A program made the position numbers and the translations under genes. This document shows positions 17,556 through 25,478 of a stretch of 64,000 nt of DNA, in pieces. The stretch's first letter is position 1; each line of letters begins with the position of its first letter. Below the pieces are notes generated by a model, which had not been told where the DNA came from, ran no database searches, and was given only the letters and a program-made list of their open reading frames with translations. Origin of the DNA: Rhizobium leguminosarum. Its GTDB lineage: Bacteria > Pseudomonadota > Alphaproteobacteria > Rhizobiales > Rhizobiaceae. The stretch lies in the NCBI RefSeq assembly GCF_001652265.1, contig NZ_LWBS01000272.1, forward strand, positions 1-64,000, in the 5' to 3' direction.

Positions 17556-18455
17556 TCAGCCCATCATTGCCGGCAGTCCCGCGGCGAGCGTATCGATCGC
17601 GAGCCGCACCTTCGGCAGCATGACCGGTGAGCGCAGCCAAACGGCATGGGCATCGAAGACATTGGCCGGTTCGTGCTTCAACACCTGAATGAGCCGGCCT
17701 GCCAGCACCTCCTCGCGGACCAGCCAGCAGGGGAGCCAGGCAAGACCGCGCCCGGCGACGGCCGCATCGGAAATCGAAGCGAGGTCGTCGAGCCGCAGTC
17801 GCGCCTGTGGCGCCAGCCGCCGCCCGGGATCGGCTGCAGTCGGAAAGATCCAACCCTTGTCATCATCGCCCCGCCTGTAGACGATGCCTTCATGCCGCGG
17901 AATATCGAAGACCGTCTGTGGCGCGCCGTGTTTTTCCAGATAGGCGGGCGATGCGCAGACCGTCATGCGCTGGCGGGCAATCGCCCGGGCCATTAGATCC
18001 GGATTGTCCTTCAGCGGCCCGTTGCGGATGACAAGATCGAACCCGTCCTCGAGCAGGTCGACGATACGGTCGTTGAAGGAAAGGTCGAGTTCGAGGTTCG
18101 GATGTTCATCGAGCAGGCTTGCGAGGGTCGGCGCGATGCAGTGGCGGCCGAAAAGCACGGGCATCGAGATGCGCAATCGGCCGCGTACGTCACGCCGGCC
18201 GGATTCCAGCATGGCTTCCCCGAGGCGGATTTCCTCAACCGCCCGCAGGCAGCGCTCGTAGAAGAAGCGGCCTTCCTCGGTAAGGCTCTGCATGCGTGTC
18301 GTACGGTTGAAGAGGCGCACGCCGAGACGCTGTTCCAGACGTGCGATCGTCTTGCCGACTGCCGAACGCGTGAGATGGAGCCGCTCGGCGGCAGCCGAAA
18401 AGCCACCTGCCTCGACGGCTTCGACAAAGATCGAGATACCCTTCAGTTGTTCCAT
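17556..18455 (-). CDS. LysR-family transcriptional regulator
   Basis: A 299-residue regulator. The winged helix-turn-helix covers residues 1-60 (MEQLKGISIFVEAVEAGGFS ... LHLTRSAVGKTIARLEQRLG), and the effector-binding domain follows. It belongs to the group with ALFDR-type partners that often control adjacent oxidoreductases. AGAGGAAACAA before the ATG at 18455 decides the start. It is divergent from the alcohol dehydrogenase gene, with an inverted repeat between them, so it probably controls that gene and itself. The inducer is unknown. Confidence 0.88.
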   Translation of the reverse strand: MEQLKGISIFVEAVEAGGFSAAAERLHLTRSAVGKTIARLEQRLGVRLFNRTTRMQSLTEEGRFFYERCLRAVEEIRLGEAMLESGRRDVRGRLRISMPVLFGRHCIAPTLASLLDEHPNLELDLSFNDRIVDLLEDGFDLVIRNGPLKDNPDLMARAIARQRMTVCASPAYLEKHGAPQTVFDIPRHEGIVYRRGDDDKGWIFPTAADPGRRLAPQARLRLDDLASISDAAVAGRGLAWLPCWLVREEVLAGRLIQVLKHEPANVFDAHAVWLRSPVMLPKVRLAIDTLAAGLPAMMG

Positions 18456-18491
18456 TTGTTTCCTCTTTGGAACCATTCTGGTGAATTAATA

Positions 18492-18506
18492 TCGCAACTG
18501 ATGCGA
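18492..18506. promoter_or_regulatory. Candidate LysR binding site
   Basis: TCGC-N7-GCGA, flanked by A/T runs (AATA / ATATT), forms an imperfect palindrome in the 101-bp gap between the LysR gene and the divergent dehydrogenase gene. Position and symmetry fit a LysR recognition site. No consensus is known to me for this regulator. Confidence 0.45.
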
Positions 18507-18556
18507 AATATTCAACGATATCCTTGTCCTCCCTGCAATGAACAAGGAGCAAGGCA

Positions 18557-19579
18557 ATGCAGACAACACGGCAATGGCAGATCGACGCAGTTGGGCCGGC
18601 GCGCCAGCTGACGATCGGCGAGCGGAGGCTCGAACCGGTTTCGGGGAACAGGGTTGTGGTTCGGACGGAAGCTGTCTCGCTCAATTTCCGCGACCGGCTG
18701 GTGATGGAGAGCGGCATGGGGTTGCCGCTGCAATTTCCCTTCGTGCCGGCTTCCGATATGGCGGGGGTCGTCGAGGCAGTCGGACCCGAGGTCAGCCGTT
18801 TCAAACCGGGCGATCGGGTCATCTCGACGTTTTCGCCCGACTGGATCGACGGACGCGGGTTCGGCGATGCGCGCACGCCACCTTACAAGACGCGCGGCGG
18901 CTTTTACCCCGGCGTCCTCTCGCAATACACCGTGCTTTCCGAAGAATGGTATTCACGCGCGCCTGACACGCTCGATGCGGCGCAGGCGAGCACCTTGCCC
19001 TGCGCCGGGCTGACTGCCTGGTTCGCACTGATCGAACGCGGCGGTCTGAAGGCCGGCGACAAGGTGCTGGTGCAGGGCACTGGCGGTGTAGCGCTCTTCG
19101 GTCTGCAGATTGCCAAGGCCCATGGTGCGGAGGTCTTCATCACATCAGGCAGCGCCGAGAAGCTCGAGCGCGCCGTTGCCCTCGGCGCCGATCACGCGAT
19201 CAACCGCCATGAGGGCGACTGGGTGGAACAACTCTATCAGTTGACCGGCGGCTATGGCGCCGATCACGTGCTTGAGATCGTCGGCGGCCCGCATCTCGGC
19301 CAGGCGCTGAAGGCGGTGGCGATCAACGGCCGCATTTCCGTCATCGGCGTGCTCGAGGGGTTTGAGGTTTCCGGCCCGGCCGGCCCGCTGCTGCTCAAGG
19401 CGCCTGTTGTGCAGGGCATATCCGTCGGCCATCGCCGTGCGCTGGAAGACCTCGTGCGGGCAATCGACCAGACCGGGCTGAAGCCTGTGATCGACAAGCG
19501 TTATGCCTTCGACGAATTCCCTGAGGCGCTCGATCATCTCTATCGCGGGCCTTTCGGCAAGGTGGTCGTCGAGTTCTGA
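18557..19579 (+). CDS. NAD(P)-dependent alcohol dehydrogenase / quinone oxidoreductase (MDR family)
   Basis: A 340-residue zinc-type medium-chain dehydrogenase/reductase homolog. The N-terminal GroES-like domain (about 25-130) includes NFRDRLVMESGMGLP and the glycine-rich ASDMAGVVEAVG. The Rossmann NAD(P)-binding domain has VLVQGTGGVALFGLQIAKAHGA (about 170-190). The catalytic Cys-Gly-His zinc motif is not evident, so a quinone-oxidoreductase-like activity is as likely as alcohol oxidation. AAGGAGCAAGGCA precedes the ATG. Probably controlled by the divergent LysR regulator. Confidence 0.87.
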   Translation: MQTTRQWQIDAVGPARQLTIGERRLEPVSGNRVVVRTEAVSLNFRDRLVMESGMGLPLQFPFVPASDMAGVVEAVGPEVSRFKPGDRVISTFSPDWIDGRGFGDARTPPYKTRGGFYPGVLSQYTVLSEEWYSRAPDTLDAAQASTLPCAGLTAWFALIERGGLKAGDKVLVQGTGGVALFGLQIAKAHGAEVFITSGSAEKLERAVALGADHAINRHEGDWVEQLYQLTGGYGADHVLEIVGGPHLGQALKAVAINGRISVIGVLEGFEVSGPAGPLLLKAPVVQGISVGHRRALEDLVRAIDQTGLKPVIDKRYAFDEFPEALDHLYRGPFGKVVVEF

Positions 19580-19636
19580 CGGTCGCGATTTTCCCTTCTC
19601 CCCGCTGCAATAATTGTAGGGGGAGACGGGAGGCCA

Positions 19637-20047
19637 TCAGGCGGCAGCGGGGACGCCCTGTTCGAAGGCGAAGCCTTCATCGGCCCAGCCGGTCATGCCG
19701 CCGATCATCAGTTTGGCCTGAAGGCCGAGGTTGGCAAGGCGGAAGGCGGCCTTGTCGGCGCCGTTGCAGTGCGGGCCGGCGCAATAGACGACGAACAACG
19801 TATCGCTTGCCCATGCCGACATTCGGTGCGCCGTCATCTTGCCGTGCGGCAGGTTGATCGCTCCGGGAATGCGGGATTCTGCGAAGAGCTGCGGCGAGCG
19901 CACGTCGAGGAGAACGAAATCGACTTTGCCGGTCGCAAAGGCGGCATGCACGTCCGAGCAATCGGTTTCGAAAGCGAGCTTGGCGGCAAAGTGAGCGACA
20001 GCGGCATCCGGAGCTGCAGCAGGTGTTTGGGAAACGGGGCTTGGCAT
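19637..20047 (-). CDS. Single-domain rhodanese-like protein
   Basis: A 136-residue sulfurtransferase-type protein. The rhodanese fold is marked by VDFVLLDVRSPQLFAESRIPGAINLPHGKM and the active-site loop YCAGPHCNGADKAA, whose first Cys would carry the persulfide. It has no signal peptide. It is divergent from the GlxA-type regulator gene with only 68 bp between, so the two probably share a control region. The sulfur acceptor is unknown. Confidence 0.87.
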   Translation of the reverse strand: MPSPVSQTPAAAPDAAVAHFAAKLAFETDCSDVHAAFATGKVDFVLLDVRSPQLFAESRIPGAINLPHGKMTAHRMSAWASDTLFVVYCAGPHCNGADKAAFRLANLGLQAKLMIGGMTGWADEGFAFEQGVPAAA

Positions 20048-20115
20048 CGGCTTTTCCTTTTTCTGAAGTTGCCGCCTGGTATCGCCGATGCTAGAGCTTT
20101 GCGAAATTGGCCATC

Positions 20116-21117
20116 ATGACTGACAGCGTAAAGATCATGCCAAACTCATTGCCGCAGCAGACCAAAGGACCGCTGGTCGCCGCACTTGCCTATGACGGGC
20201 TCTGCACCTTCGAATTCGGCATCGCCTACGAGATCTTCGGCCTGCCACGGCCGGAAATGGGCGAAGGCTGGTATCGCTTCTCGGTCTGCGGCATCGAACC
20301 GGGTCCACTTCGCGCTGCGGGAGGGCTGACGGTCGCAGTCGACAAGGGACTGGAAGTGCTTAACGAAGCGGACTTGATCGTCGTGCCGGGTTGGCGATCG
20401 ATCGATGCCGTCGTTCCCGAGCCGCTGGTTTCAGCGCTCAAGGCCGCGCATGAACGCGGCGCAAGGATCATGTCGCTTTGCTCGGGTGTTGCTGTTCTTG
20501 CCGGGTCGGGTCTGCTGACGAACCGCAGGGCGACGACGCATTGGCGTTATGTCGCCTCGATCGCCGCGCGTTATCCCGATATCGCACTCGATGCCGACGT
20601 TCTCTACATGGACGAAGGCAGCCTGCTGACGGCGGCGGGCAGTGCTGCCGGCATCGATCTCTGCCTGCATGTGGTGCGCGGCGATTTCGGTTCTGAGGCG
20701 GCAAACAGCGTTGCCCGCCGCCTCGTCGTGCCGCCGCACCGCGAAGGCGGACAGGCGCAGTTCATTCACGCGCCGGTTCCTGAGGAACGCGAGGGCATCC
20801 GCTTGGGGCCGCTGATCGAATGGATGCGCGAAAGCCTTTCTGAGGACCAGCCGATCAGCTTGCTTGCGAAGAGAGCGGGTATGAGCATGCGCACCTTCCA
20901 GCGGCGCTTCGAAGCGACGACGGGCCTCAGCGTCGGAGAATGGCTGCTGAAGGAGCGGCTACGGCATGCCCGCGATCTGCTGGAGAAGGAACTTGCTGTT
21001 TCGCTCGATGACATCGCCGCCGCCAGCGGCTTTGGAACACTGGCGACGATGCGGCATCATTTCCGCAGGCGGCTCGGGACGAGCCCGCATGCCTATCGGA
21101 AGTCATTCGGCGGTTAG
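20116..21117 (+). CDS. GlxA-family AraC-type transcriptional regulator
   Basis: A 333-residue regulator with an N-terminal DJ-1/PfpI-like domain (about 15-190) and a C-terminal AraC double helix-turn-helix (about 225-325). The nucleophile-elbow Cys is visible in RIMSLCSGVAVLAGSGLL. The DNA-binding part includes SMRTFQRRFEATTGLSVGEWL and IAAASGFGTLATMRHHFRRRLG. The ATG at 20116 is chosen; a later ATG at 20137 is possible. It ends convergent to preA. Target genes are not shown; the divergent rhodanese is the natural candidate. Confidence 0.88.
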   Translation: MTDSVKIMPNSLPQQTKGPLVAALAYDGLCTFEFGIAYEIFGLPRPEMGEGWYRFSVCGIEPGPLRAAGGLTVAVDKGLEVLNEADLIVVPGWRSIDAVVPEPLVSALKAAHERGARIMSLCSGVAVLAGSGLLTNRRATTHWRYVASIAARYPDIALDADVLYMDEGSLLTAAGSAAGIDLCLHVVRGDFGSEAANSVARRLVVPPHREGGQAQFIHAPVPEEREGIRLGPLIEWMRESLSEDQPISLLAKRAGMSMRTFQRRFEATTGLSVGEWLLKERLRHARDLLEKELAVSLDDIAAASGFGTLATMRHHFRRRLGTSPHAYRKSFGG

Positions 21118-21155
21118 ACTGGCCCGACGCTTCGAATGTTGGCGGCAGGATACAA

Positions 21156-21182
21156 CGCCGCGGATCGATCTTCTCCGCGGCG
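21156..21182. terminator. Bidirectional terminator between glxA-like and preA genes
   Basis: A 9-bp perfect stem (CGCCGCGGA / TCCGCGGCG) with a 9-nt loop lies in the 75-bp gap between two convergent genes. The U-tract is poor on both strands, so termination may be weak. Confidence 0.5.
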
Positions 21183-21192
21183 CTGCGGATTC

Positions 21193-22506
21193 TTACTCCG
21201 CCGCCTGGCGCGCCATCGGGTTGTTCGGGTGCGTGGTCCAGTTGGCGTAGTTGGGGTCGACGACCCGGCCGGTGCGTTTGTCGAGGGCGCCGGCGGGAAG
21301 CTGCTCCATGGTGATGCAGTTCTCGACGGGACAGACGCTGACACAGAGATTGCAGCCGACGCATTCCTCGTCCATGACCTCGAAATGGCGAGCGCCATCG
21401 ACGAAGTTGGTGATCGCCTGGTGGGAGGTGTCCTCGCAGGCGATGTAGCAGCGGCCGCATTTGATGCAGGCGTCCTGATCGATCTTCGCCTTAGCGATGT
21501 AGTTGAGGTTCAGATATTGCCAGTCGGTGACGTTGGGAACGGCGCGGCCGGTAATGTCGTCGAGGTTGCAGTGGCCCTTTTCGTCCATCCAGTCGGAGAG
21601 GCCAGTGATCATCTCCTGGACGATCTTGAAGCCGTAGGTCATGGCCGCTGTGCAGACCTGGACGTTGCCGGCGCCAAGGACAAGGAATTCGGCAGCGTCG
21701 CGCCAGGTGGTGATGCCGCCGATGCCCGAGATCGGCAGGCCGTAGGTTTCGGGATCGCGGGCGATCTCGGCCACCATGTTGAGTGCGATCGGCTTCACCG
21801 CCGGGCCGCAATAACCGCCATGGCTACCCTTGCCGCCGACCGTCGGGTTGGGGGCGAAGTTATCGAGATCGACGGAGACGATCGAATTGATCGTGTTGAT
21901 CAGCGACACGGCATCGGTACCGCCGGCCTTGGCGGCGCGGGCCGGGCGGCGGATATCGCTAATGTTGGGCGTCAGCTTGGTGATGACGGGCATGCGGGTG
22001 TACTGCTTGCACCAGCGCACGACCATCTCGATATATTCCGGCACCTGACCGACCGCGGAACCCATGCCGCGCTCGGACATGCCGTGCGGACAGCCGAAAT
22101 TGAGCTCGATGCCGTCGGCGCCGGTCTCTTCGACCAAGGGCAAAATCGCCTTCCAGGCCTGCTCCTCGCAGGGTACCATGATCGAGGCGATCAGTGCCCG
22201 ATCCGGCCAGTTCATCTTCACCTGCTTCATTTCCCGCAGGTTGGTGTAGAGGTCGCGGTCGGTGATGAGCTCGATATTGTTCAAACCGAGCAGGCGGCGA
22301 TCGGCGCCCCAGATCGCGCCATAGCGCGGGCCGTTGACGTTGACGACGGGCGGGCCTTCCTCGCCCAGCGTCTTCCAGACCACGCCGCCCCAGCCGGCCT
22401 TGAAGGCGCGCTCGACATTGTAGGCCTTGTCGGTCGGCGGCGCAGACGCCAGCCAGAACGGGTTCGGGGATTTGATGCCGACGAAATTATTACGGAGATC
22501 AGCCAT
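21193..22506 (-). CDS. preA: NAD-dependent dihydropyrimidine dehydrogenase subunit PreA
   Basis: A 437-residue catalytic subunit. With PreT it reduces uracil or thymine to the dihydro form, the first step of reductive pyrimidine breakdown. A dihydroorotate-dehydrogenase-like FMN barrel fills the first 320 residues, with the loop GIELNFGCPHGMSERGMG. Two C-terminal 4Fe-4S motifs follow: CIKCGRCYIACEDTSH and CVGCNLCVSVCPVENC. Length is normal for bacterial PreA. It lies 15 bp after preT in the same operon. Confidence 0.95.
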   Translation of the reverse strand: MADLRNNFVGIKSPNPFWLASAPPTDKAYNVERAFKAGWGGVVWKTLGEEGPPVVNVNGPRYGAIWGADRRLLGLNNIELITDRDLYTNLREMKQVKMNWPDRALIASIMVPCEEQAWKAILPLVEETGADGIELNFGCPHGMSERGMGSAVGQVPEYIEMVVRWCKQYTRMPVITKLTPNISDIRRPARAAKAGGTDAVSLINTINSIVSVDLDNFAPNPTVGGKGSHGGYCGPAVKPIALNMVAEIARDPETYGLPISGIGGITTWRDAAEFLVLGAGNVQVCTAAMTYGFKIVQEMITGLSDWMDEKGHCNLDDITGRAVPNVTDWQYLNLNYIAKAKIDQDACIKCGRCYIACEDTSHQAITNFVDGARHFEVMDEECVGCNLCVSVCPVENCITMEQLPAGALDKRTGRVVDPNYANWTTHPNNPMARQAAE

Positions 22507-22521
22507 TGTTCATTCTCCCCT

Positions 22522-23883
22522 TCAAGCAACCGCGACAGCCGGAGCGGCTGCTGCGGTGAGGGCACGATGGATGGATTCAGCCGCGTCGCGACCGTGGGCG
22601 ACGGCCGAAACCGTGAGATCGTCGCCGCCGAAGACGCAGTCACCGCCGGCCCAGACGCCGTCGAGCGAGGTATGGCCTTCGCTATCGACGGCGATGCGGC
22701 CGGATTCCATGCGCAGCGAACCGAGAGCAGAGGCGTCAAAGGTCTGGCCGATCGCCTTGAAGATCTGGTCGGCGGCAATGACGCCGGTCTCGCCGGTGCC
22801 GACGAGGCGGCCATCGAGGATTTTGGTATATTCTACTTCGATCGCGGCGACCTTGCCGTCCTGCGACAGGATCGATTTCGGCGCCAGCCAATGGCGGATG
22901 ATGACGCCCTTGGAGCTTGCCAGATCCTGCTCGTATTCGGAGGCGTTCATGTGCTCCTTGCCGCGACGGTAACAGATCGTCACCTCCTCGGCGCCGAGCA
23001 GCTTCGCCTGCACGGCGGCGTCGATCGCCGTCATGCCGCCGCCGAGAACGACGACGCGGCGGCCGATGGCGAGTTCGCCCTTGTCTTCGGCCTGGCGGAG
23101 TGCGGCGATGAAATCGACGGCGTCGTCGACGCCTGCAAGGTTCTCGCCTTCGACACGCAACGCGTTGACGCCTGCAAGGCCGATACCGAGGAAGACGGCG
23201 TCATACTGCGCCTGCAGATCGGCAAGTGAGAAATCCTGGCCGAGACGCTCGCCGTTGCGGACTTCAATGCCGCCGATCGACATGATGTAGTCGACTTCCC
23301 TCTGGGCGAAATCGTCGACCGTCTTGTAGGTGGCGATGCCGTATTCGTTGAGGCCGCCGGATTTTTCCCTGGCATCATAGATGACGACCGAATGGCCTTT
23401 CACGGCCAGGCGATGGGCGGCGGCAAGGCCGGCAGGACCGGCACCGATGACGGCGATGGTCCTGCCAGTCGGTTCGGCCCTGGCGTAGAATTGCTTGTCG
23501 GCCTGCATGGCGGCATCGGTCGCATAACGCTGTAGGCGGCCGATCTCGACGGGCCGCTGTTCAGCCGTGTTGCGCACACAGGCCTGTTCGCAGAGCTCTT
23601 CGGTGGGACAGACGCGGGCGCACATGCCGCCGAGGATGTTCTGGTCAAAGATCGTCTTTGCCGAGCCGATGGGATTGCCGGTTGAAATCTGGCGGATGAA
23701 CAGCGGAATGTCGATCGAGGTGGGACAGGCCGTCATGCACGGCGCGTCATAACAGAAATAACAGCGGTCGGCGGCGACCAGCGCCTCGTGATTGTCGAGG
23801 CGCGGATGAAGATCGGAAAAATTAGCCTCATACTCGGCGGGCGAAAGCCGGCCGGCATGAATCCCCGTTTCCAGTCGTTCCAT
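22522..23883 (-). CDS. preT: NAD-dependent dihydropyrimidine dehydrogenase subunit PreT
   Basis: A 453-residue flavoprotein subunit that passes electrons from NADH through FAD and Fe-S clusters to PreA. N-terminal Cys clusters (CYFCYDAPCMTACP and CARVCPTEELCEQAC) resemble the GltD-type Fe-S domain. The first dinucleotide-binding fold is AVIGAGPAGLAAAHRLA (about 147-163) and the second is VVLGGGMTAIDAAVQ. It is the first gene of preT-preA. GAGGGAA precedes the ATG. A RutR-like inverted repeat lies 61 bp upstream. Confidence 0.95.
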   Translation of the reverse strand: MERLETGIHAGRLSPAEYEANFSDLHPRLDNHEALVAADRCYFCYDAPCMTACPTSIDIPLFIRQISTGNPIGSAKTIFDQNILGGMCARVCPTEELCEQACVRNTAEQRPVEIGRLQRYATDAAMQADKQFYARAEPTGRTIAVIGAGPAGLAAAHRLAVKGHSVVIYDAREKSGGLNEYGIATYKTVDDFAQREVDYIMSIGGIEVRNGERLGQDFSLADLQAQYDAVFLGIGLAGVNALRVEGENLAGVDDAVDFIAALRQAEDKGELAIGRRVVVLGGGMTAIDAAVQAKLLGAEEVTICYRRGKEHMNASEYEQDLASSKGVIIRHWLAPKSILSQDGKVAAIEVEYTKILDGRLVGTGETGVIAADQIFKAIGQTFDASALGSLRMESGRIAVDSEGHTSLDGVWAGGDCVFGGDDLTVSAVAHGRDAAESIHRALTAAAAPAVAVA

Positions 23884-23943
23884 TGAAGTTCCCTCATTAT
23901 TGGTAAACGGCCTGTAAGCGAAAGCGTAACTCAGGTTTAAAAA

Positions 23944-23959
23944 TTTATCAAACGGTAAA
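23944..23959. promoter_or_regulatory. RutR-type operator upstream of preTA
   Basis: TTTATCAAACGGTAAA is an inverted repeat (TTTATC, 4-bp spacer, GGTAAA) with the same half-site and spacing as the element at 13498-13513. A further half-site, ATTGGTAAAC at 23899-23908, shares ten bases with that element and lies in the preT leader. Together they suggest that the RutR-like repressor controls preTA. Confidence 0.65.
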
Positions 23960-24066
23960 ATTTTGACGACTTTCTCTTCTCATCTCGCACGTAATCCCCT
24001 GTTTTTGCTGGAATAATTTATTCGGCCTGAATCAGTGAAATGGCTGAGCGCGCGACGAGGGAAGGG

Positions 24067-24108
24067 CATCCGAAAAAAGATTCAAAAAAGTCGAATTTTT
24101 TTCGGATG
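24067..24108. terminator. Perfect 12-bp A/T-flanked hairpin, probable bidirectional terminator
   Basis: CATCCGAAAAAA pairs perfectly with TTTTTTCGGATG. The long loop contains a further ATTC / GAAT pairing. The six-base A and T runs on each side make it terminator-like in both directions. It ends 4 bases before the GGAAC of the small-RNA promoter, so it may insulate that gene. Confidence 0.55.
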
Positions 24109-24112
24109 GCAG

Positions 24113-24137
24113 GGAACCAAAGTTTGAGGTCGTCGTT
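24113..24137 (+). promoter_or_regulatory. EcfG-type promoter of the predicted small RNA
   Basis: GGAAC, exactly 16 bases, then CGTT: a full match to the alphaproteobacterial EcfG/RpoE2 consensus. The predicted transcription start is about 24143-24146. Confidence 0.75.
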
Positions 24138-24143
24138 ATTGCG

Positions 24144-24266
24144 ATATCCGGATGGTGATCGCATCGACCCAACATGCGCGCCCCCAACCCACTATCCGGA
24201 CGTACTCACGGTCCCCTCCCGGTGAGTGAAGACAGCTGGTGCGCCGCCCTCGCACCGGCTGTTTTT
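24144..24266 (+). ncRNA. Predicted EcfG-dependent small RNA with C-rich loops (GsrN-like candidate)
   Basis: About 120 nt between an EcfG-type promoter and a strong terminator. Hairpin 1 pairs 24147-24157 with 24190-24200 (11 bp, one G-U) and exposes a 32-nt loop containing GCGCCCCCAACC. Hairpin 2 pairs ACTCAC (24204-24209) with GTGAGT (24222-24227), with loop GGTCCCCTCCCG. The terminator is an 11-bp stem (24233-24243 / 24251-24261) followed by five T. C-rich loops can bind ribosome-binding sites. Caulobacter GsrN is also a stress-sigma-dependent RNA with a C-rich loop, hence the comparison. The HWE kinase gene converges on it, its stop lying 25 bp past the T-tract. No expression data were available. 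Confidence 0.7.
24233..24266 (+). terminator. Terminator of the predicted small RNA
   Basis: Stem CAGCTGGTGCG / CGCACCGGCTG (one G-U), 7-nt loop, then TTTTT on the plus strand. There is no upstream protein gene on this strand that it could serve. Confidence 0.85.
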
Positions 24267-24290
24267 CGTTCTCGGCTGTCTCCAGGGCTT

Positions 24291-25304
24291 TCACACCCGC
24301 TTGAAGATCTCGAATTCGGTTTCCGGAATGGTCAGACGGTACTCGATGCGGCCGGGAACGAGGTTCAACTCAGCTTTGCCATTGACCGACGAAGGCACGA
24401 CACGCTCCAGCACGGTGCGACCGAAGCTGTTGTCGCTGAATTCGTGGACTTCCGACTGATCATGCAGAACTTCCGCCCAGGCAACTTCGATCGCCTTTCT
24501 GTCGTTGATCATGGCTTCGCGGCAATTGAGCGTGATGGAGGCGGCGCCGCCTGATATTGCGCCGAAGGAGGCGGAATTGACGATGAGTTCGTGGAGGGCG
24601 AGCCCGAGATGCACGGCGGCATTCGGTGTCAGATGAGCGTTGATGCCATAGATCGGCATGGAGCCGGCCGTCTCCGGCCAATAGGGGGCGAATTGCTTTT
24701 CGGCGAGTTCGAAGAGGTAGGCGCCGCGCCAGCTCGAATCCGTGATCAGGTCCTGCGAATTGGAAAGCGATTGCAGCCGTCCGCGGAACTTGAGGAGGAA
24801 GCTGTCGAGAGAGAGCGTGTTGCGCGCCGTCTGCGTGGCAATGCCCTGGATGATGGCGAGAAGGTTCTTCGAGCGGTGTGAGAGTTCGCGCAGCAGCGAT
24901 TTCAGAACTTTTTCGCGATGCCGGCTTTCGGTAACTTCAGTCATGACGGACAGAAGTCCATGTGCGCTGCGTTCGCCGGTGCGCTGGATCTTCAGTTCAT
25001 AAGTGCGCCTTTCGCCGTCGACATCGATCTCGACCTCGGCATTGTTGGGAATGCCGGTTTCCAGGACCTTGTGTTTCAGCGCTGTCAGATATCGCCCATG
25101 GGCGTCGCCGAAAAGGGCGGCGTCGCTGCCGCCGGGCATAAAGAGCGCCGCGAAATGCGGCGGCAGATTTTCGACGTAGAAGATCGACAGTCGAGCGTCC
25201 TGGCAGAGGATTGAAACCCCGGCGCTGCCGAGCGCGCGCTCCATCATTGCGGCTTTGCCTTCGAAGGTAAAAGGCATGCCGGACAATGGTTCAGTCGTAT
25301 TCAC
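24291..25304 (-). CDS. HWE-family sensor histidine kinase of the general stress locus
   Basis: A 337-residue cytoplasmic kinase. A PAS-like sensor region covers about 10-125. The HWE/HisKA_2 dimerisation domain has the phosphoacceptor His143 in LLRELSHRSKNLLAIIQG. A degenerate ATPase domain (HELIVNSASFGAI, SFGRTVLERVVP) follows. The GTG at 25304 is chosen because AGGAAAGG lies upstream; the frame is open further only to a TTG. Its position beside phyR and an upstream EcfG-type promoter make it a likely PhyK-type kinase that phosphorylates PhyR. What it senses is not evident. Confidence 0.85.
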   Translation of the reverse strand: MNTTEPLSGMPFTFEGKAAMMERALGSAGVSILCQDARLSIFYVENLPPHFAALFMPGGSDAALFGDAHGRYLTALKHKVLETGIPNNAEVEIDVDGERRTYELKIQRTGERSAHGLLSVMTEVTESRHREKVLKSLLRELSHRSKNLLAIIQGIATQTARNTLSLDSFLLKFRGRLQSLSNSQDLITDSSWRGAYLFELAEKQFAPYWPETAGSMPIYGINAHLTPNAAVHLGLALHELIVNSASFGAISGGAASITLNCREAMINDRKAIEVAWAEVLHDQSEVHEFSDNSFGRTVLERVVPSSVNGKAELNLVPGRIEYRLTIPETEFEIFKRV

Positions 25305-25432
25305 TCGGCCGCCTTTCCTTGTGACATCTTGACCGTCGCTGAAGGGAGCGCCCTTCCAGACACCGCCTGCCAACTCTAGAACAAAGCGCTGCAAAAACCG
25401 TTAAAGCCATCGGAACGTCCCGGTAGCACCGG

Positions 25433-25458
25433 AACGCCTGCTTTGGCGATTTGGTTCC
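25433..25458 (-). promoter_or_regulatory. EcfG-type promoter before the HWE kinase
   Basis: On the minus strand: GGAAC, 17 bases, CGTT. It lies about 130 bp upstream of the chosen kinase start, in the gap between phyR and the kinase gene. Confidence 0.6.
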
Positions 25459-25478
25459 GAAAGCCGGAAAATTGCGTC

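Noticed and set aside
21136..23229. A 697-codon open frame on the plus strand opposite preA and preT
   Set aside because: It is the mirror of two well-supported enzymes in high-GC DNA. Its product is His/Asp/Val-rich and without domains, as antisense frames of GC-rich genes typically are.
24040..24225. A 61-codon plus-strand frame over the small-RNA locus
   Set aside because: It starts upstream of the promoter, runs through a terminator-like hairpin and has no ribosome site. The promoter and terminator fit a non-coding RNA better.
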